Positions 22,475 to 32,551 of a DNA stretch of 64,000 nucleotides are shown here, one piece after another. The position numbers and the translations under genes were made by a program. The stretch's first letter is position 1, and each line of letters opens with the position of its first letter. The notes under the pieces were generated by a model. The model was given only the letters and a program-made list of their open reading frames with translations, had not been told where the DNA came from and made no database searches. Source of the stretch: Aquarana catesbeiana (taxonomy: Eukaryota; Chordata; Amphibia; Anura; Ranidae). The stretch lies in contig NC_133326.1 of the NCBI RefSeq assembly GCF_042186555.1, forward strand, positions 587,716,119-587,780,118, in the 5' to 3' direction.

Positions 22475-25400
22475 ATGGCACCACTGAATATACTTTCCCT
22501 GAATGTTCAGGGAATAAATGTCCCTCAAAAAAGGACCAAAGCCTTCCGTACTTTCCATAACAAGAAGGCTCACATAGTATGCCTCCAAGAAACACACTTC
22601 ACCAAAGATTCTACTCCAAAATATATTTCTCCTTTTTATCAACAAATTTACACGGCTTCTGCCTGTACCAAGCAAAGGGGAACTCTAATTGCATTTCACC
22701 GATCCACACCATTCACCTTATCATCAGAAATTAAAGACCCAGAAGGTAGATACCTGATACTCATGGGTTATATAATGGATACAGCAATCACGGTGATTTC
22801 CTACTACGCTCCTAACAAACAACCTACACCATTCCTCTCACATATATTACAAGTGATTAATACACACAAAATAGGAACAGTGATAATGTGTGGGGATTCG
22901 AACCAGGTCCTCCTCCCATTTCTAGATAAATCACCTTTTACACCATCCAAAATAACCTCTAGATTACCTTTTTCTCAACTTCTTTCCAAATACAATCTGG
23001 TAGATTCGTGGAGAGAAAGTAACCCAATGAAAAAGAAATTCACTTATTTCTCGCATCCTCATCAAACCTTCACCAGAATAGATCATATTTTTCTAACAAT
23101 AGGAATGATACCAGAAATTATTGCATCAGATATAATTCCGATTCCGTGGTCTGACCATAATGCAGTATACACTACTATAGCCTCAGCCATACCAAAAGCG
23201 CATGACCCAACGTGGTACTTACCGGACATAATGCTCAAACACCCACTACATCAGATGGCCATTGAACAAGCTTTAAAGGAATACATATCAATTAATAATA
23301 CAACAGACATCTCCCCAATAACACTGTGGGAAGCTCATAAGCCTGTCTTGCGTGGTACAATACAAAGACAAATGGCACTATTTAAACGGGAACGCAAAAA
23401 TCTAGCAAAAAAACTAGAACTCAATTTTAATGCAGCCTACATATCATTTCAAGATAATCCATCTCAGAGTACAAAATCTCATCTGGAAAAATCTAGATTG
23501 GAATACGATCTATTTCTCACTGAGTCAGTTGATAAATCCCTCAAACGCTCCAAACACAATTTCTACATGAATACAAACAAACCAGGTACATATTTGGCTG
23601 GGGCATTAAATTCAACTAACAAATCTTTCAAACCAATACGTTTGAAATTATCAAAAAATGTTTACACTTGTAATCCAGTTAAAATAGTCCATACATTTCA
23701 CTCACATCTCGCAACTTTATACAAGACAAACAATGAATTTAATCCTACAGAGGCTGAATCCTTCTTCTCAAAAATAACCTTACCTGAGTTATCTCAGAAT
23801 CAAAAAAGCAGTTTGGATGAGCCTATAACTATAGAAGAAGTTGCTAACGCCATAAAAGACCTAAAACTTAACAAAAGACCAGGCCCAGACGGCTACTCGG
23901 CTTTATACTATAAAACATTCTCAGAAATACTCTCTCCCATTCTCACTGAAACGTTTAACAAACTTCTAGATGGACATTCTTTTCGGCAAGAAACACTAAT
24001 GGCAATTGTTTGTATGATCCCAAAACCCCTTTCTGATGATACTTCCTGTGTGAATTATCGGCCTATCTCTCTGTTAAACCTCGATATTAAATTATTAGCA
24101 AAAATAATAGCAAAATGCCTTAATAGCATTATAGGAAAATTAATACATAGAGATCAAGTAGGCTTCATGCCAAATAGACAGGCAGGCGATAATATACGCA
24201 GGGCAGTGTTATTGGCACATATTGCTAAAAAACGGAAAATCCCTTTATGTTTTCTATCTCTCGATATTAAGAGGGCATTTGACACAGTATCCTGGCAATA
24301 TATGCAATATTCATTACAAAAATGGGGTTTTGGACCCCACTTTTTAACATGGATCAAAGCATTATATAATAAACCCAAAGCCTATATAAAATATGCTGGA
24401 TACAAATCTGAAGCCTTTAATATCGAAAGAGGTACCCGACAGGGTTGCCCATTATCTCCCTTATTATTTGCCCTTATACTCGAACCCATGGCCCAATACA
24501 TCAGAACAAACCAAACTATAACTGGCATTGAAGTAGGAGGTATTACACACAAATTATGTATATTTGCAGACGATATATTACTTTTTCTATCATCACCACA
24601 GGTCTCTGGTCCTAACTTAATACCAGCTCTTGATGGATTTGCAGCCCTATCCGGCCTTATGATTAATCCTAAGAAATGCCTAATGCTTAATATTTCACTC
24701 ACAAACATGGAATTGATCCCGGCTAGGGCTGCACTCCCATTCACATGGGCAGAAAAATCAATCCCATATCTTGGAATTCATTTAACAGCATCTCATTCTG
24801 ACTTATTCTCAACCAATTATCCTCCTGTATTAAGACAGATCACAAATCTAATAAAACAATGGTCGCAACTTCCTTTATCCTGGATAGGGAAGATTAATGC
24901 AATCAAAATGACTATTCTACCCAAATTGCTTTATCTATTCAGAGTCCTCCCTATTCCAATTCCTTCCTATTTTTTGAGAATAGTACAAAAAAGAGCAACT
25001 TCGTTTATATGGGGCTCTTCTAAACCACGTATACCTATACACACACTACATCTTCCCAAAAATAAAGGAGGCCTGGGATACCCTAATTTTACTAACTACT
25101 ACAGAGCAGCACATTTGGCCAGTCTGTCCAAATACCATGCAAAACAGGAAATCCCATTATGGGTATTTATAGAGGCTTCAGAAAATGACCCACTATTAAT
25201 ATCAAATTTATTATGGCTTGATCCTAAAGACCGCTTTAAAATTCATAATCCCATAACTAAACACTTCTTATCTCTCTGGGATAAACTAAAAACCAAATAT
25301 CAGTTACAATCTCCACACAGTCCTCTCCTTTCTTTTATCAGAAATCCGGCCTTTTATCCGGCATGGATCTACCCAAATTCTTTTAAGGCTTGGACAACAT

Positions 25401-26266
25401 CAGGCATTCAGACACTAAATGACTTCATAGCATCTAAATCATTCCTTTCATTCCCATCGCTTAGAGAAAAATATGATCTACCAAACTCTGAGATATTTAG
25501 ATATCTCCAAATCAAAAATTTCTATACACCATTCCTAAAGGGGGATACACCATTATCCCAATTATCCATTTTTGAATCAATCTGTACAAAAGATCCATTT
25601 GCTAAAGGTACAATTTCATCACTTTATAATCAATTATATGGAGTAGCAAATCTTAATAGACCCTCTTACGTTCAGAGGTGGGAGGAGGACCTGGGACGAA
25701 CTTTAGAAGACACGGACTGGTCTAACATATGGCTCACATCTAAGTCATCTTCACCCAACATCTTAGCACTGGAGACAAATTATAAAGTCCTAACTCGCTG
25801 GTACCTTGTACCCGCTAGAGTGGCAAAATATTCACCTAATACCTCAGCTCTTTGTTTTCGAGGATGCCCAGAAATAGGCACATATTTACACATATGGTGG
25901 ACGTGCCCAGTGTTCCAAACCTTCTGGAAGGAAGTCTTCGTGACTGCATCTAAAATATTTAAAAAAATAATACAACCAGATCCATATTTAACTTTACTTA
26001 ATCTAAAACCGGAATGGCTAACACTCTCTCAATTCAAACTTATGATCCAACTAATAACGGCTGCAAAACAAACAGTGGCCAAGGCATGGAAATCTCCTAC
26101 ATTGGTACTAGCAGAAACAATTCACAGAATGAATAATACAATGTCCCATGCTAAGATGGTAGCCATCGATCAAAATCAAATTCCAAAATTTGAAAAACTT
26201 TGGCATCCTTGGATAAAACAACAGTTCCTGTCAAACTTCAATGACTCTGTCCTGTTGCCATGGTAA
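22475..26266 (+). CDS. L1-type ORF2: endonuclease-reverse transcriptase (1263 aa)
   Basis: The protein nicks target DNA and reverse-transcribes the element RNA from the nick. The N-terminal AP-type endonuclease has N10, E39 (LQETH), D141/N143 (GDSNQ), D203 (RIDHIF) and D227/H228 (SDHN). RT blocks are RPGPDGYSALYYK (468-480), NYRPISLLN, D597 in SLDIKRAFD, GTRQGCPLSP (653-662) and the catalytic FADD (697-700). The C-terminal zinc knuckle is C1127, C1131, H1139, C1144. All catalytic residues I can check are present and there is no stop or frameshift. The ATG context is GCCATGG. Length is usual for L1 ORF2. Confidence 0.95.
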   Translation: MAPLNILSLNVQGINVPQKRTKAFRTFHNKKAHIVCLQETHFTKDSTPKYISPFYQQIYTASACTKQRGTLIAFHRSTPFTLSSEIKDPEGRYLILMGYIMDTAITVISYYAPNKQPTPFLSHILQVINTHKIGTVIMCGDSNQVLLPFLDKSPFTPSKITSRLPFSQLLSKYNLVDSWRESNPMKKKFTYFSHPHQTFTRIDHIFLTIGMIPEIIASDIIPIPWSDHNAVYTTIASAIPKAHDPTWYLPDIMLKHPLHQMAIEQALKEYISINNTTDISPITLWEAHKPVLRGTIQRQMALFKRERKNLAKKLELNFNAAYISFQDNPSQSTKSHLEKSRLEYDLFLTESVDKSLKRSKHNFYMNTNKPGTYLAGALNSTNKSFKPIRLKLSKNVYTCNPVKIVHTFHSHLATLYKTNNEFNPTEAESFFSKITLPELSQNQKSSLDEPITIEEVANAIKDLKLNKRPGPDGYSALYYKTFSEILSPILTETFNKLLDGHSFRQETLMAIVCMIPKPLSDDTSCVNYRPISLLNLDIKLLAKIIAKCLNSIIGKLIHRDQVGFMPNRQAGDNIRRAVLLAHIAKKRKIPLCFLSLDIKRAFDTVSWQYMQYSLQKWGFGPHFLTWIKALYNKPKAYIKYAGYKSEAFNIERGTRQGCPLSPLLFALILEPMAQYIRTNQTITGIEVGGITHKLCIFADDILLFLSSPQVSGPNLIPALDGFAALSGLMINPKKCLMLNISLTNMELIPARAALPFTWAEKSIPYLGIHLTASHSDLFSTNYPPVLRQITNLIKQWSQLPLSWIGKINAIKMTILPKLLYLFRVLPIPIPSYFLRIVQKRATSFIWGSSKPRIPIHTLHLPKNKGGLGYPNFTNYYRAAHLASLSKYHAKQEIPLWVFIEASENDPLLISNLLWLDPKDRFKIHNPITKHFLSLWDKLKTKYQLQSPHSPLLSFIRNPAFYPAWIYPNSFKAWTTSGIQTLNDFIASKSFLSFPSLREKYDLPNSEIFRYLQIKNFYTPFLKGDTPLSQLSIFESICTKDPFAKGTISSLYNQLYGVANLNRPSYVQRWEEDLGRTLEDTDWSNIWLTSKSSSPNILALETNYKVLTRWYLVPARVAKYSPNTSALCFRGCPEIGTYLHIWWTCPVFQTFWKEVFVTASKIFKKIIQPDPYLTLLNLKPEWLTLSQFKLMIQLITAAKQTVAKAWKSPTLVLAETIHRMNNTMSHAKMVAIDQNQIPKFEKLWHPWIKQQFLSNFNDSVLLPW

Positions 26267-26696
26267 CAGATTAAATGACTTACAGAGACACCCATTTTAA
26301 GGCTTCAAAGAGAACTAAAAAGAATAATAAACTGACGAGCGGGACAACCTTGTGGACCATACCTCTACCTTTCAACCCTTTTTCTTCTTTTTCTTTCCTT
26401 TTCTCCACCTTACGATTAAAGCTCATTATCAGAATCTATTTGACCTATATACACTCTACTTGTAAACAATATGTATAGTAGGTATAAATCATTTAAATAC
26501 CTACAAAAGTAACTAAGGAAATGATATATATCTTTAATTTAGGTTTACGTAAACCCAATGTTTAATATTTGAAATTTCATTATATTTACCTATAGAAACC
26601 CTACTGTAAAACAATGAGCTTACTTTATAGATCCTTGTAAACTTACTTTATGTATCTTTATAACATTGTATACTCAATAAACTTCTTTTGACAAGG
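26267..26696 (+). other. L1 3' UTR and poly(A) signal
   Basis: AT-rich tail after ORF2 with AATAAA near 26676, about 20 bases before the element end. There is no long A-tail; the element ends TTGACAAGG directly before the target duplication. Confidence 0.8.
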
Positions 26697-26710
26697 AAAT
26701 AAAGATTATT

Positions 26711-27062
26711 GTATACGGAGAGCACTATTTTTCGCCACTTTTATTCCTTATATGTCCCTACCGGAGTGTCCTGCATTGAGTCCTTGATGAAGATTCACCT
26801 AGCCGCATACTATTTGATTATTTGCCAAAGGCGTTTTCTGACCCTCTATAATTAAAGGGTCTACAACACCAGGTGAGAGGCCATTTGTTTCCGTGGTGGT
26901 GGGCTCCTGGAATCACCACTTGCAAATATGCAGTCCTTTCTACCTTGAAGATCTATTTGGACCTGATTATTTGGACTGTTCTGTCTACACACCGTGGTGG
27001 ATTGTATTGTGTTCTATCTCAATTTTATTTTCCATTTATTAAGCGCTGCACTGTCTGTTTGT
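26711..27062 (+). mobile_element. Penelope plus arm, 3' terminus after L1
   Basis: This continues the Penelope plus arm beyond the L1 and is the reverse complement of about 16070-16420. The last 85 bases of the minus arm (15980-16067) have no counterpart here. The target duplication follows directly at 27063. Confidence 0.85.
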
Positions 27063-27110
27063 TAGAGCCCATAGCAGCAAAGTAAAGAAAACCATACGGT
27101 TGAGCGGGCA

Positions 27111-27155
27111 TACACGTGTGTGTGTGTGTATATATACATATATATATAAAATATG
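27111..27155 (+). repeat. Microsatellite (TG)n then (TA)n
   Basis: A short GTGTGTGTGTGTG run followed by TATATA runs, between the Penelope target duplication and the minisatellite. Confidence 0.85.
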
Positions 27156-27179
27156 GTTACATATCTATGTGTGGATCCC

Positions 27180-27590
27180 CCCTTACATCAGGGTTCCCAG
27201 AGATCTGCCACTTACATCAGGGTCCCCAGAGAGCCCACTCCTTACATAAGGGTCCCCAGAGAGCCCCCTCCTTACATCAGGGTCCCCAGAGAGCCCCCCT
27301 TACATCAAGGTCCCCAGAGAGCCTCCTTTTTACATCAGGGTCCCCAGAGAGTCCCCCACTACATCAGGGTCCCCAGAGGGTGCCCCTTACATCAGGGTCC
27401 CCAGAGAGCCCCCCTTTACATCAGGGTCCCCAGAGAGCCCCCCTTACATCAGGGTCCCCAGAGAGCCCCCTCCTTACATCAGGGTCCCCAGAGAGCCTCC
27501 CCTTACATCAAGGTCCCCAGAGAGCCTCCTTTTTACATCAGGGTCCCCAAAGAGCCCCCCACTACACCAGGGTCCCCAGATGGCTGCCCC
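27180..27590 (+). repeat. Minisatellite, about 28-bp unit (CATCAGGGTCCCCAGAGAG)
   Basis: About 14 head-to-tail units built on CTTACATCAGGGTCCCCAGA followed by GAGCCCCC, varying in the C-run and in CAAGG for CAGGG. The two overlapping open frames (221 and 193 residues) are translations of the array in different frames and are not genes. Confidence 0.93.
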
Positions 27591-28078
27591 CCCCTTCCAG
27601 AGGTTCCCTTGTACCTGGCTGGTCTCCGCTGTGCATCTCCAACCCCCAGCACATCTCTGTACCCCCCACCTGGGGGGAGGTGGGAGGTGGCAATTGGCAG
27701 CTCTGTGATGTCCGCGGGATCTCTCCGGGGCTAGTAGTTCTCTTCCCGAGTGTATACAGTGGAGAGGGGAGGGGCCTCTGACCCAACCAGGTATCAGCAA
27801 GAGTGTAGAAGCAGGGTCAACTCACTCTCTCCACTGTATACAGTCGGGAAGAAAACTACTAGCCCCAGGGAGATCCCGTGGCTCGCGGGCACAATAGAGC
27901 TGTCGATCGCCCCCACTGCATACTAAATTGACAGCCAGAGGTGCAGGGGGTGATGCCGGGTCTTGGGCCCCCCCACAGAGGCAGAACGCCAGGGCCCAGT
28001 TGCAAGTGTGACTGCTGCAACCCTGAAAGTTCCGCCACTGCTCATTGTGCTCTCCCAGTGAAATGCCAGGTCCGCCCT

Positions 28079-28243
28079 GTGCTATGACTTATAAAGTCAT
28101 GGGGCGGGGCCATCCGGTGATGTCGTATGGAGGCCACATCCCACGCCCGGGGCATGATGGGGCGGTGAGGTCATAAGGGGGGTGGCCTCCCTATGATGTC
28201 ACCGGATGGCCCCGCCCCATGTCTTTATAAGTCATAGCACACG
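28079..28243. repeat. Imperfect palindrome, GC-rich
   Basis: GTGCTATGACTTATAAAG at the left pairs with CTTTATAAGTCATAGCAC at the right. Inside, GGGGCGGGGCCATCCGGTGA pairs with TCACCGGATGGCCCCGCCCC. The total arm is about 75 bases. It is a foldback fragment within the Tc1-like bounds. Confidence 0.8.
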
Positions 28244-28477
28244 GCGGACCTGACAAATACACCAAGTCATGTGCGAAGGGGTCAAATACTTATTTCACGC
28301 ATTAACATGCAAATCAATTTATAACTTTTTTGAAATGCGTTTTTCTTGATTTTTTTTGTTGTTATTCTGTCTCTTACTGTTAAAATAAACCTTCCATTTA
28401 AATTATAGCCTGAACATTTCTTTGTCAGTGGGCAAATGTACAAAATCAGCAAGGGATCAAATACGTTTTCCCCTCTG

Positions 28478-29479
28478 TACAGTAAGTGGGCCAGCTCCTG
28501 TCTTTATTTTGCAAAAAAGTTTCCTCTCACCCCTACATAATAAAAATAACATACCAAAGTGGATCACTGATATGAAGTCACAGTGGAATCATAATGAATA
28601 GGGCTGTCTCCATCTTTTTTCAAATGTCCATATATTATATAATGATAAGTCTTATCCAACTTCTTTGGTCTATTTTATTTAATTTTAATTTGTGTATTTG
28701 GCAGGATTCTACTGTGGTTTGAGGTTTGTGCAGCTCGTGTTTCTCTGTTCCAAAGTAATGAAATTGAAACATAGGCAGTCTAATTTTTCCAAATCTCTGC
28801 TATATAATGAGCAATTCTGGTAATTACAGCCTCTCTGGGATTCTTGTGGTCTGGTACTTTTTTTTCACATTGGCCTGTATAATAATCATCAAACCCTTCT
28901 TTATTAATTAATAGGATGCTTTTATGAATCTATTTAGCTATTTTCAGGCTAGACAAAACAAGTCTTATCTACATACTCATATAATGTAGATAAAATAAAA
29001 AGGAAAAAAGAACCCCAAACTATAAAAAGAATTCAAATTGATAAGAACATTCAAGTATGGAGGTTGCCGAATTTGTAGATATGTGGAGGTTGAAAGTGAC
29101 TTTTCGAATTTTGGTGATGCTAAGTATTTTAATAGAAATTGCTGGTGGCCATCATCTACTAAAATGCAATTACAGTGTGATAAGTGTATCAAAATTAATA
29201 AATAATGAACATATTCAACCAAATATGTAAACCAAAATCACATATGTAATATTAAAGTGCCTATACACAAAAGTGCTGACTGTGCAATTAAAACATGTGA
29301 ATATAAATTGCTGAAATCAGTCAATAAAGTGATCAGCATGACCCTTCTTCACCATCTGTAACGAAGCAACCTTGTGTGCTGTTCTGAATGCCCCTTTAGG
29401 GGTGCTCACTCACCAAAAGATGTTGACCCCGTACTTGTCATATTAAGTTCAATCTGCGGTAATGTACAATGCCTTCCCA
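28478..29479. other. No feature recognised
   Basis: AT-rich intergenic stretch between the Tc1-like right end and the next inverted-arm element. Short frames only. Confidence 0.55.
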
Positions 29480-29875
29480 CTTGTAAATTCTGCTCTCCAC
29501 TGCTTGTTGAACCGCCAAGAGCTCACTTTCTCACATAAGGTATTCAGACAGAGGACAGACCAGGAAAATTGTCATAGCACAACATGTAATGAAATGCGAG
29601 GCGGGACTTCCGGTTGCGACATCACTTACTCCATTTGGAGGGCACGCTGGCTGGTACAAAGCAGTGGTGTATTATAGGCATTCTTCAGCTGGTCATTCTG
29701 GTTTCTGGGGGGCACCCTAGTATATGAGTGCATTATTTTAATTATGTGGGATTTTTTTAATGAACAAACAATTTGCGCTATGACAATTTTCCTGGTCTGT
29801 CTTCTGTCTCAATACCATATGTTAAATAGTGCTCTCTTGGCGGTTAAACAAGCAGCGGTGAGTGGAGTTTACAAG
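29480..29875. mobile_element. Small inverted-arm element, 100-bp arms
   Basis: Bases 29480-29578 are mirrored at 29777-29875 (for instance CCAGGAAAATTGTCATAGC against GCTATGACAATTTTCCTGG). The 200-base centre contains GAGGCGGGACTTCCGGTTGCGACATCAC-like sequence. It has the same outline as the Penelope-like pairs in this window but no coding evidence. Confidence 0.55.
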
Positions 29876-30812
29876 TGTATTAGGATAGATGAAGAGTAAA
29901 GATTAAAGTGATTGCAAACGATCACCTTGTAAAATAACCCATTCAGTTAGAAAAGAAAGGCAAAACGTTTTTGGATAGATAAAAAAAACATTACGAATAC
30001 CTTTTTTCCATTTTTTTTAAATAAATGATCACATTCCCTCTATTGTCAGCTTCATAAGAGCTGGGGGGGGGGGGGGGGAGAAGCAGCAGCACACTGCCTT
30101 TCCCAGTGAATGGCTTTGTGGGGGGAGGTGTGGTGTCAGGACAAGTCTGATCATTGGAGTTCCCACCATAGCTAAAGAACTGATCACGGTGTGCTCTCCT
30201 GCTTAGTGGTGATTTACCATAAAGGAAGCAATACAAAGAGTTCAGGATACTTTCTGATACAAGTACATGATACAGCAGGCACATATCAGGAATATGAAGT
30301 GTTGGAGTAACAAACGCTTTAAGCTCTGGTGATGTAGTACTTAAGCAATGAGGATGAAAGGGAAATGCCTAGCCTTAGAGAAGCTATCTGTAACTAGCAA
30401 AGGTTGGATCATTCACACTTAGCATCCTGCAGAAGATTACTAATGTAATTGAAACATGTCAATGTGTCAGCCATTGAGCTCTCCTATGCCACAAGGTGCA
30501 TGACAGCATGAACAAACAACTGGCCACTGCCCCCACCTATAACTGGCCTTTACAACAAGGGGAACATGGAAGGCCAACGCATGCAAATCAAAACCAAAGG
30601 AAATTCCCAGCTTAACTCACTTGCCAGTCTGCCACCAACCAAATTATCCTGTCTAACAGTTTACGTTAAAAACAGGGGTTTAATTAGCACACATTTGCAA
30701 ATACATGCATAAGCTGCAGAGCCGCTCCAAGGCACCCCAGTATTCAGTAAATGGACGTGACCTGACACACTATATAAAACACATGGTGGCCTCCATCCCT
30801 GATTTGGTAGGT
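29876..30812. other. No gene; poly(G) tract
   Basis: Intergenic sequence with a poly(G) run at about 30063-30078 and no recognised repeat family. Confidence 0.5.
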
Positions 30813-31824
30813 AGAAAGGAAGAGTGTGTGGGACTTTAAATGAGGGAACGCCATGTCAGGAGAAAATAACAACATAGTATGAAGTATGAAATAAAGTTAC
30901 ATCACATGATTTATTTATTACAATCTAGAATACATATCAGTTGACGGGGCCCTTCCCTGGGAATGGGAGTATAAACTAGCCTTGGAGCAGCCGCTGGTTC
31001 ATTTGCTTGACTCAATCACAAGGAAACACACACTGATCCCACACACAGGTTACCCTCTTCGCTGGGAGATCAGCCACCTTCTTTTGGTATGTTTTTTTCT
31101 TCCCTCTACTTAATTTTATTTCACATACATCCCCTCATGTAGTCCCCTTGTGGGAACACATAGACATTTTGCCACACTATCTTCACACTTTTATACATGT
31201 AATTAATCCATTTTTGACACATTTTTTCTAGGAACACTATGCACTTTTCGTGCACACATAGTCTATATTGGATCATGCTGTGACCACTGTGTTTGGGTCT
31301 GGGCGCTGTTCTCCGTCCTTGGAGGGTTTCCTCGTCTTAGCCCCGGGGGAGACATCATGCCTGTTACCCCTGTCTTCCTTGGCGGATACCGGACCTGGCC
31401 TTGAGGCTGTGTAGTAAGTATCCCAATCTATCTCCACCTTGTTGTCCTCCCTTATTCTAAGGGTATTATCATTCTCATTCATTTCCTTCCCAGTATATTA
31501 CTTCACAACATTCCTGATGAATGACTGTAAAGCCAGGAAATGCGCTGAGTGCCACTAGATGCCAACAGTTACTTGTCTCTATTACATATGTTTTTCAATC
31601 GATTTAATATACCATGTATATTTGCCATGTCTATTTTTATCTGTATTGCATGCTATGAGCAGCATATTTAGTGTAAGTCTTGTGACTACCTATTTGATAC
31701 AGAATATCTAATATGTATTCTAGATTGTAATAAATAAATCATGTACTATAACTTCATTTCTATGTTGTTATTTTCTCCTGGCATGGCGTTCCCTCATTTA
31801 AAGTCCCACAAACTCTTCCTTTCT
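30813..31824 (+). mobile_element. Inverted-arm element with hammerhead-like centre
   Basis: The left arm 30813-30945 is mirrored by 31698-31824 (AAATGAGGGAACGCCATG against CATGGCGTTCCCTCATTT). The plus-strand body between carries CCTGATGA at about 31513 followed by a short stem and GGAAATGCGC, a hammerhead-like arrangement with GAAA present. This would fit a Penelope-type long terminal unit with a short inverted second copy. There is no protein-coding remnant. Confidence 0.5.
31513..31555 (+). ncRNA. Possible hammerhead-like motif
   Basis: CTGATGA, then a weak stem (CTG...CAG), then GAAATGCGC. Stem III and the cleavage triplet are not convincing. Listed because it sits in an inverted-arm element like the proven Penelope pair. 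Confidence 0.3.
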
Positions 31825-31949
31825 GCACCTCAGTATTATCCGCAGTCCTAACACTTGTAAATTTATGAGAGCCTTCATAGAAGAAGCACATGCATTCTAA
31901 TGGATAAATAGAGGGCAGGTGAGCCTTGAGGTAGCTCACCCCTCCTTAA

Positions 31950-32440
31950 AGCGGTGTTCCAGCCGCAAAATTAAAAAAAAAAAAGTCATCAGCTACAAAC
32001 ACTGTAGCTGCTGACTTCTAATAAGGACACTTACCTGTCCAGGGAGCCCGTGATGTTGTCCCCCCCCCCAAAGCTGAGCCATCCATCGGATTGGGTGCAA
32101 GGCTCCACTGCCGGTTTCTGACTGCGCATGCGCAAGTCCCACGGCTGTGGCTTCACAGCCGAGCACCGACTGCGCATGCGAGAGCGCCGCCACGCGCCGT
32201 GATTGGCCGCGCAATCATCTGGGACCTGTGACGTGTCCCAGATGATTGACAAGAGGGAGGGGGCAGAGCTGATCTCCCTTCCTGCACTGAGGGAAGTGAC
32301 GTCAAGAGCCCAGGTGCTGAAGGAGGCAGACTACGAGGGACCCCCTAGCAACAGGCATTTAGAGGTGAGTAAAAAAAAAAAATTCTCTTAATTTTTTTTA
32401 TTCACATAAATGACATTTTTTTTTTGGGTGGAACTCCACT
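31950..32440. mobile_element. TTAA-flanked MITE (491 bp)
   Basis: It sits between TTAA at 31946-31949 and TTAA at 32441-32444, with ends AGCGGTGTTCCAGCC and the complement of GGGTGGAACTCCACT. The size and ends match 50283-50774, but the interior differs. Open frames on both strands at 32000-32390 are spurious. Confidence 0.75.
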
Positions 32441-32551
32441 TTAAGTTCCACAGTGAGTATAACAAGCATGCTATGCTGCATATACAGACTGATTTTATTG
32501 TTGTGGGTTTAGTAACACTTTAAGGTTTTTTTGTTGTTAGAGTAGGCAAAT

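Larger units (their letters stand above)
20299..26696 (+). mobile_element. Full-length L1-type (Tx1-like) LINE, 6.4 kb
   Basis: The element is inserted in the Penelope plus arm with the perfect 14-bp duplication AAATAAAGATTATT (20285-20298 and 26697-26710). It has a short 5' UTR, ORF1 (20461-21528), a spacer of about 950 bases, ORF2 (22475-26266) and a 3' UTR with AATAAA near 26676, ending TTGACAAGG. Both frames are open, so this is a young, possibly active copy. The Tx1-group assignment is by protein similarity from memory. Confidence 0.93.
15980..27062. mobile_element. Head-to-head pair of Penelope-like retroelements, one insertion
   Basis: A minus-strand copy (15980 to about 18238) and a plus-strand copy (about 18238 to 27062, interrupted by L1) meet at their 5'-truncated ends. 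The composite is flanked by the perfect 14-bp repeat TAGAGCCCATAGCA (15966-15979 and 27063-27076), so both copies arrived in one event. The arms are near identical. The minus arm extends about 85 bases further at its 3' end. Both arms encode RT plus GIY-YIG endonuclease, which defines Penelope-like elements. Confidence 0.9.
15873..28040. mobile_element. Possible hAT ends around the Penelope/L1 stack
   Basis: CAGAGGCGTAACTAGAA at the left and TTCCGCCACTG at the right look like hAT inverted ends (CAGnGGCG...CGCCnCTG). The flanking octamers match at only about half of positions, so target duplication is not proven. If real, the Penelope pair landed inside this element. Confidence 0.35.
14887..28477. 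mobile_element. Tc1/mariner-like ends enclosing a 13.6-kb nested stack
   Basis: The left end (14887-15122), preceded by TA, and the right end (28270-28477), followed by TA, are about 210-235-bp inverted repeats. Each carries the outer motif GTATTTGATCCC and an inner copy near its far end (TTTTTGATCCCC on the left, GGGGTCAAATACTT on the right), the IR/DR layout of Tc1-like elements. No transposase remains. About 11.1 kb of the inside is the Penelope/L1 stack. The other 2.5 kb is unrelated repeat DNA, so the original Tc1 interior was lost or replaced. Confidence 0.65.

Noticed and set aside
27116..27781. 221- and 193-residue repeat proteins
   Set aside because: Both are readings of the 28-bp minisatellite in different frames. 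There is no conserved start or domain.
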